A stretch of 64,000 bases of DNA from Codonopsis lanceolata (Eukaryota > Streptophyta > Magnoliopsida > Asterales > Campanulaceae): NCBI GenBank assembly GCA_013146195.2, contig CM028383.1, positions 14,325,311 through 14,389,310 on the forward strand. Direction: 5' to 3'. Both the position numbers and the translations under genes were made by a program. Positions 57,578-64,000 of the stretch are shown here, piece after piece (within the stretch, counting starts at the first letter, position 1; each line of letters begins with the position of its first letter). Below the pieces are notes generated by a model that saw only the letters and a list, made by a program, of their open reading frames with translations, was not told where the DNA came from and did not search any database.

Positions 57578-59159
57578 GAATAGATTAGAAGCACAAAAGA
57601 CCTAATTTTTAATGTTTAGTATAATGGTGGTTGAAACAATTTGTGATTCATAAAAAACAATTCAGATGTTTAGTATTATGTAAGTTGAGATAGTTTATGA
57701 TTTATAGCAAACAAAGTGATAGCAAGTCTCCTGGAAAAATTGTTCATTGGAAACAACTTCATACACAATAACTGTTTTGTGTATTTGTAAATTAAGAATG
57801 ACAAAGTTATGACATGCTTGAAGATAAACATTTTTAAATTGTTTTTCTGAAAGTTAAAATCATTTTCAAACGGCTACACTAAATTACATATTTTGAACTG
57901 GAGTTATGTACATTTTTCACTGTTAGCCATCAGTATTTGTTTAAGAGTGTGTATGTTGTAAGTTATTTTATCACTACTGGTACTAATTTAATTTTAAGAA
58001 AGATACACACTTGTAACTTTTCCTTAATTTAGCTCATGCGTCTATAATTTTATGACATCCGTACTCACGTTTTTTATTTATTTATCAATATGCAGCTGAT
58101 TTCTAAGAGATGGAACGCCAAATGAAAGCATCATTCAGAAGATGGTATGTCAATCATCTACGCCTAATTGAAAAATTACCATTAAGAACATTGTTACAAA
58201 TAATAATTTGCAAAGCCTTCTATCAATGCCTAATTGGAAAAAGTGCCATTAAATTATAACTTCTACTTTAACCAAGATATTTATTTGAAACAAAATAATA
58301 ATTGAAATGAAAATAGATGTTGTTTTAATAGACAAACTGAACCTAAAAAACAAAATAATTGCGAAAGTGAAAGGGAAAAACTAACTTGTTGAAGAACTAC
58401 GATCTTTTACTTTTTGAGATAATTGTAATTTTTGTTATATTTATCTTTCAAATAACTATTTAATGTCATCAAATAAGGGCTCAAAATATTACAGAAAGCT
58501 AGCATTTGCACTTCATCTCTAAATGAGAACCATTTGTGGTGTTTTTGGTACTATTTATAAAATATGTTTTCATTTTATCAATAACAATGTTAATAGTTTA
58601 TAACATTAAATTTTATGTAATACTTAAGTATATATGGTCATACTTATGAAGCCACATTTACTACCTACTTACTGAAGTATGATGAAATAAACACACACAC
58701 ATTTATGTGAACGTGTGTGTTTAATTATTACATTAACATGAATTTTTTCTTTTTAGCGATAAAAAATACTAGCAATATGTTTAATGTCTTTTGTAAACTT
58801 ACTGATTTTCATCAAACAATGGATTCACATTTGAGGCGGTGCATCAATTCAGTAATCATGCTTTTCTTCTTTCACTCCAATAGGGAAGTTTGCTCTGTCA
58901 AAAATGAGAGGATTGTAACAACACAAGCTTCCAAATACGAAAACATAGCTGCTACATAAGGAACCTAAGATGTATTCTTGTTTTTCCTTTGAATTTACAT
59001 TGTAAACGACACTAACCTTAATTTCAATACTCATTGCAGAGGGGGCCATGTTGCATGAAGTTTCTTGTTATATACCAAAATTACTCGATTATTTTTTCTT
59101 AGACCAGATGCACTCTATTTATATTAATTGCTTGTAAATTTGGTACTTCAATAAGATTC
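57578..59159. other. AT-rich intergenic DNA
   Basis: No convincing gene. Two exon-like pieces (58096-58143 and about 58884-58959) are bordered by splice-like signals but encode nothing I recognise. Confidence 0.4.
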
Positions 59160-59700
59160 GAAAGGGTCTCGGCATAAGCTAGCATCGGAGGGGACCACTT
59201 TGGGTCCCACCATTAGCGAAATTGAGCAAAACAAGCTCGTCCTTGGCAAACAATAAAACCGACTCGATCTCGGAACATGACTATAACAGCTCGGCCTTGG
59301 CAACAATAAGGTTAGCTCACTCTCGACAACAGTTGGTCAAAGAGAGAACGAGGCACTCAGAATGCGACAGCTCTGGCAAAGCCTGCATGTCCACAAATGG
59401 GAAAGCGCCACCTCACACACCATTCATGTATAAATATGTAACATTCTCTACAATTATTCTTAAGCCAATACAAATATCCGAAAATAGCAAAGAACCTTCA
59501 TCTAAAAACATCGTTTATTCCCAAAAAACAAGTATCATCAATACACTGCATTTACTGCAACCCTTATCACCCGTAATCTCACTCTTACGCCGGAGGGTTT
59601 GAGTCGGACCGCCCCCGACTCCTTAACGTTGTTGTTTATTTGTGCAGGATGGAGCTCAATCGTATTCACGTCATCTTCCAGCTCACACGTTCCGTTGCCT
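59160..59700 (+). mobile_element. Ty3-type LTR remnant (possible solo LTR)
   Basis: This is a GC-richer block in AT-rich DNA. It holds TGTATAAATATG at 59428-59439, a TATA box; downstream CACCCGTAATCTCACTCTTA and CGCCGGAGGG, then TTTGTGCAGGATGGAGCTC. That succession (GCCGGAGGG…TTTGTGCAGG) is typical of the 3' part of Tat-like Ty3 LTRs. Exact ends, second LTR and internal region were not found. Confidence 0.45.
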
Positions 59701-60229
59701 ATGTGGATAAAAGACAAGGTCACCACCGCTTTTGCGTGATTAGATTCATATGCCAAATAATAGTTCACCAGCCCAAGGCATCCATATACATTTGTAACCA
59801 TTTAATATGCTTAGAACAAATTTGTATGTCATTGAATAATGTTGCATGCTGAATATGGTGAGATTGTTCACAAATTTAAACTTTTAAAAAATGAATTGGA
59901 TAATACATTTATATTTGCAATGTAGGACACAATTTTTGTTACAAATCCGTCTATTTCATTTCTATTCATTGTATTAAGATCCATACAGAATATGAAGAGG
60001 TTTTTAATGCATTAATAATATCAAATTAGAGTATTAATTTTCAAAGTAAAACTGTTTTACATATAAAGAAGAAGTGTTTTTAAATTTAGAATGTCACTTT
60101 TAACAGAATATTTCTATTATTTGTTCATCACCTTTTATACATGTATAGATTAACCATTTTTTTATCTTGCCAAAAGATGGAAGTCCTTAACTCCTTGTAC
60201 ACATGTAACACACGGAAACACACCTCATG

Positions 60230-61020
60230 CAGGGCCGTTACTGAACTTTTGGGGGCCAAGGGCAAAAATGATAAAATAGGCCCCTCTAGATATAAAAAAT
60301 AAAATTTTGAAATAAATAAATTTTCAATTTTTCATCGTTCAAAGTATTCAATTGGTATAACATTTACGAGCATACTAATATATAAGTATATGAAATAATT
60401 ATTTAAAATTACTTCGTTTGCATATTCTGGTACACTAGTTATTTTCTATCTTGATTTGGTAATTTTCTTTTAAATTAAAATATACAAAATGTGTATAAAG
60501 CATATTTATAAGATATTTCAGATTTATTCATTCTTCTAAGATCTTTCTCAACTATATCATCAAATTATACCACCTTCTCTCATTTTTTGGCTCATTCGTT
60601 ACATGTTCATTTGGTTTTTTTGCTGATTATTCGATTATTGTAATCCATTAATCAATATTCTAAGATAATTATGTTTTTTGTTGATTAGGCGTGTCATTTT
60701 ATTATTAATAAGCTATTAAAAATGTCATTTTAAAAAAATGATTTTCAAACGGGAACTCTTTACCCGGATCGGAGGAAGGGAGTATATAATACTTGATAAT
60801 TAACAACTCAAAAAAAAAAATTACATAACTTTCAAATAGTCAAACTCATGACCTCTTAACCAAATCAAAACACCTCATCAAATGGGCCACTAAATCATAT
60901 ATGAAATTTAAGTTACATTATAATATTTATATCTATAAATGGCTGTATTATAAGTTTGGACTCCTCAAAATTGGGGATCCAGGGCGATCGCCTTTCCAAA
61001 CTACCCTCAGGGCCGGCCCG
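60230..61020. mobile_element. hAT-type element with CAGGGCCG ends
   Basis: It starts CAGGGCCG and ends CGGCCCG. The flanks ACCTCATG (60222-60229) and ACCCCATG (61021-61028) match at 7 of 8. GGGGGCCAAGGGC near the left and GGGGATCCAGGGCGATCGCC near the right are usual for this plant family. A partial second-family Stowaway is nested at about 60690-60782. Confidence 0.65.
60690..60782 (+). mobile_element. Partial second-family Stowaway MITE
   Basis: The right part only: …GTCATTTTAAAAAAATGATT…GGGAACTCTTTACCCGGATC…GGAAGGGAG followed by TA. It matches the right end of 61101-61274. Confidence 0.65.
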
Positions 61021-61100
61021 ACCCCATGCTACCAACTATGGATCGAGAGGACACTTTGATCACTATGCTTAAAGAGAATTTTTTTTTTGATTCTTACTTA

Positions 61101-61274
61101 CTCCTTTTGTTTTGGGTATAGAGTCCCCGTTTGAAAATTAATTTTTTTTAAATGACACTCTTAGTAGTTTATTAGTAATAAAATGTCACTTTTGTGTCTT
61201 AATTTCTGAAAATAAACTCTTTAAGTGAAATATCATAAAACGAAATAGTAACTCTTTACCCGAAACGGAGAGGG
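61101..61274. mobile_element. Second-family Stowaway MITE (174 bp)
   Basis: It starts CTCCTTTTGTTTTGGGTATA and ends ACCCGAAACGGAGAGGG, flanked by TA. Its interior (GACACTCTTAGTAGTTTATT) matches that of 27957-28135. Confidence 0.8.
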
Positions 61275-61699
61275 TATAATATAGCAAATGAAATGCAAAC
61301 TAATGGAGTTTCTTCCACCGTTTAGCTTTTTTGTGTGTGTGAATATTCTATTATCGTCCCCATTAATTCATATCCTCCTCATAGTCTTATCTTTCTTCTT
61401 TTCTTTGTGTGAATTTGCACCGTTTGATGTTCTGTTTTTTTGGCATGATTGGTGCCTCTCATTGTTTGAGAAAATTAATATTCTTTGAGTAAATTTTAAG
61501 AAAGCAATACTAATTAAACTTTTTGGTCTTAGTTTATGATGGAAAGAGACCAGAGAAGGCCCAAGACAAGGGACCCAAGTTTTTCAAAAATGAACACGGG
61601 TTTTGCCTGTCTGCCTTTTGGAAACTTGAAGTCATTTGTGTTTTGGGCTGAGATTTTAGGTCGTTTTAGCCTTATTCCATGGCCTGTGCTTTTAATCTT

Positions 61700-62457
61700 G
61701 GTAAAATTCTGACCGAACATTTTTTAAAACTTTTTAGGGTAAAATTCTGGGTGATCTTTTTTTTTTTTTTTAATTTTTACCTCAAAAGTCCACCATTTTT
61801 TTTCAACCGTAAAAGACCACTTTTCAAAATATTGTTCCAAAAATATCATCGTTTTCTTCAACAGCTATAATAATATAATACACTTTGGATTCGAAAAATC
61901 ACGATTGTGCGCAACGAAACGTGGATACGAGTTTTTTGATTCATGAAATACGAAACTATAATGGATATGTGCTGGGTTGAAAGATTTTTCAGTTGGAACG
62001 AAAGCAGAGAAGGAGGATGATGAAGAAGGCTTACGACGGATGAGATGGAAAAAGAAGGTGGATGACGTAAACTGGTTATTTATGCTTTTGTATCGTGGTG
62101 CAAAAATGAATTAAATAATATTTTTGCACCGCGGTTCAAAGTTTAATTTCTTAGTCTATTTTTGAACCACACTTCAAAGTTTAATTTCCTAGTCTATTGT
62201 TGAATTGCGGTTCATAAATTTCATTGCATTAATTTTTGCACCGCAGTTCAAAGTTTAATTTCCTAGTCTATTTTTGAATCGCGGTTCATAAATTTAACCC
62301 GATATTTTTGAACCGCGATACAAAAACGTAGCACGTCTCAGGCTCATTAAGGATATCACAGTCATTTCGTCTTCAAAAGTGTCATTTTCCGGTTAAAAAA
62401 AACACTAGACTAGAAGAATTATAAACTTTAAAAAGTGGACCGGCCCGTAATTTTACC
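61700..62457 (+). mobile_element. M1 Mutator-type MITE copy 2
   Basis: It begins GGTAAAATTCTGACCG and ends GGACCGGCCCGTAATTTTACC; the two ends are imperfect inverted repeats of about 35 bp. The order CAAAAGTCCACC, TATTGTTCCAAAAATATCAT, GATTGTGCGCAACGAAAC, GAAGAAGGCTTACGACGGAT follows copies 1 and 3. It contains about three 73-bp-type units (62118-62300). TAATCTT lies beside both ends but not flush. Confidence 0.8.
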
Positions 62458-63667
62458 AAAACTAATCTTCCAAATTACGGGCGCTATTGGTCCATGATAG
62501 GCTTTTTTTTTTTTTTTTTTTTTTGGATTTTCCATGGTATACCAACTATACCAAGTCACGTAAGCCTAAGATTCATCTCCGAGTCGGGTAAGACCATAAG
62601 CACGGTAAAACTCTTCTTATTTGCGTTTCCATGAAGCGAACCTCAAACCTACGATTAAGCTTGAACAACCCCTATCAATTAATCAACACTCTTGGTGTCC
62701 GGGATATGCTTATACTAATTATAATAATGAAATGTTATTGGTTGCTTTCAATAACAACAAAGACCCAATTAAAATTGATGCGAAGAGATAACATATGATC
62801 CGTAAGTGATTAAATACTTTTAAAAGTGATACCACGTAACCAGTATGACGAGTAATTAAATTTATTAAAGAGTGATAACATGGAGTGACTAAATATACAT
62901 CGGGCTATTATATTTAAGTTCTTTAGCCAATCGAGTTTCACTCTTGAGTAGAGTACATTAATATAAAACCGACTATATCAAACCTAACCCCGTTAAATAA
63001 TTGGCTAGGGAGTATTTCAAGATTTGAAGGGCTTAACATAACAATCATGGTGTTGTACTAGATGGGCACAGTACCAACAAAAGAACCATGAAGATGATCA
63101 TGCATGGCATGATGGTATCCCACATCATGAGTAGGACTGTAGGAGTGTGGCATATGCATGAAATCTAATCATTAATAATCATATGACATGGTCAGCATTG
63201 CATGCCCATGGGCTAGCTAGCTAGCTCCTGAGCCAGGTCATGCATATATATTAACCACATCATGATGGCATGGAACCTTGGACCATCAACCCCATGATAC
63301 CTAAATCCATAGCCATACCTTCATCACTACATGCATGCTATAGAGCACATGACCACATACACTCATGCGCATACACACAAAAGTACTTGCAATGGAGAGG
63401 TAAGATTTGTGGGGGCTTAAACAGCCTAGCCTCTTATCACACCCAAACAAAACTTAACTTTAAAGCAAACCCACAAAAAAAAACACTAATAATAAATTTA
63501 AAGGAAAAGGAAAAGAGAGAAAAAACAAAATGATTTCTACAAGCACCAAATTTAGACCATAAAAAAGGGAAAAACAACAACCCTACCTTAACATACAACC
63601 AAGAAAAAAAAAGGAAAAGCTGAGAATATCTGAAAAAAGAAGTAAATGGCAGAGGTTCAGTGAAAGA

Positions 63668-63713
<46 letters not shown>

Positions 63714-64000
63714 CAATCCCACATTCCCATGAAAGTTATAGTTATATGATCGAGGATAGTTTCATTTGATTGATGGGTGTTACTTTATTTATATTTTCCT
63801 GTATTTTTTCAATATTTAATTTCTGTATTTAATATGTCAATGGAGCTGAACAGTGACCTCCATTTTCTTAATGAGAGAGCATGGGGTTTGGTCAACAAGA
63901 TCAATGATGAAATAAGCAAAGAAACTGTCAGTTTTTGCAAACTTTGTTCAGAAAATGGTCACTTGTGTGGAATCGCAGAAACCCCATGGGAGGAAAGAGA
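62458..64000. other. Intergenic DNA to the window end
   Basis: A poly-T run is at 62508-62533 and a (TG)n-(GA)n tract at 63669-63712. 62535-63010 and 63050-63300 are of mixed composition without recognisable coding. The (GA)n tract could belong to a promoter or leader of a gene beyond the window, but nothing here shows it. Confidence 0.5.

Noticed and set aside
58096..58959. Exon-like pieces bordered by TGCAG/GTATG and ATAG signals
   Set aside because: No recognisable protein, no continuous frame between the pieces, and such signals are common by chance in AT-rich DNA.
63437..63730. 97-codon minus-strand frame with a Ser-Leu repeat
   Set aside because: It is a translation of the (GA)n/(TG)n microsatellite.

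Overview
This is plant nuclear DNA, almost certainly from a eudicot. The evidence is one intronless AP2/ERF gene of the cytokinin-response-factor (CRF) type, plant Ty1/copia and Ty3/gypsy retrotransposons, Stowaway, hAT and Mutator-type MITEs, a Helitron, and very AT-rich intergenic DNA with long (TA)n tracts. I see no rRNA, tRNA or CRISPR, and no sign of bacterial or organellar DNA. The species cannot be fixed from this sequence alone.

Left part (1-23156) is a block of LTR retrotransposons. It starts with a minus-strand Ty3-type LTR (about 4-2733; start typical of Tekay/Del chromoviruses). Next is the 5' part of a plus-strand Ogre/Tat-like Ty3 element with a degenerate gag (2734-5612). Then comes a structurally complete 8.0-kb minus-strand Ty1/copia element (5613-13614) with two 1587-bp LTRs, a tRNA-Met PBS and a PPT; its RT-RNase H frame is open but gag and integrase are broken. 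Last is a minus-strand Tat-lineage Ty3 element (13615-23156) with gag, protease, RT, two RNase H domains, integrase and a decayed antisense extra ORF, but no 3' LTR. The copia element sits exactly between these two different Ty3 fragments and has no target-site duplication.

Middle part (23157-32866) is AT-rich and carries the only intact host gene, a CRF transcription factor at 29735-30721 (+), with a TATA box and CT-rich leader just downstream of a (TA)n tract. MITEs lie on both sides.

Right part (32867-64000) has no intact gene but is a readable stack of nested DNA transposons, many with recoverable target-site duplications. The best case is a Pack-MULE (42158-44894) with about 330-bp terminal inverted repeats and a 9-bp TSD; it carries an antisense fragment of a pentatricopeptide-repeat (PPR) gene, and one arm was later split by a hAT element with a perfect 8-bp TSD. 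Others are: a three-copy Mutator-type MITE family (38038-39353, 46985-48424, 61700-62457) whose internal 73-bp repeat has expanded to about nine units with a three-unit higher-order pattern in one copy; a nest at 48603-50820 (hAT containing a second gene-fragment-carrying element and a Stowaway); a hAT pair inserted eight bases inside a Helitron terminus (52813-55084); and a compact Helitron (46149-46897). A Helitron-type helicase remnant lies at 40997-41368 beside a 154-bp tandem array.

No operon-like or pathway logic links these parts: the window is one transcription-factor gene embedded in mobile DNA. I found no convincing new molecular system. The parts that deserve follow-up are the gene-capturing elements and the MITE-born tandem array.
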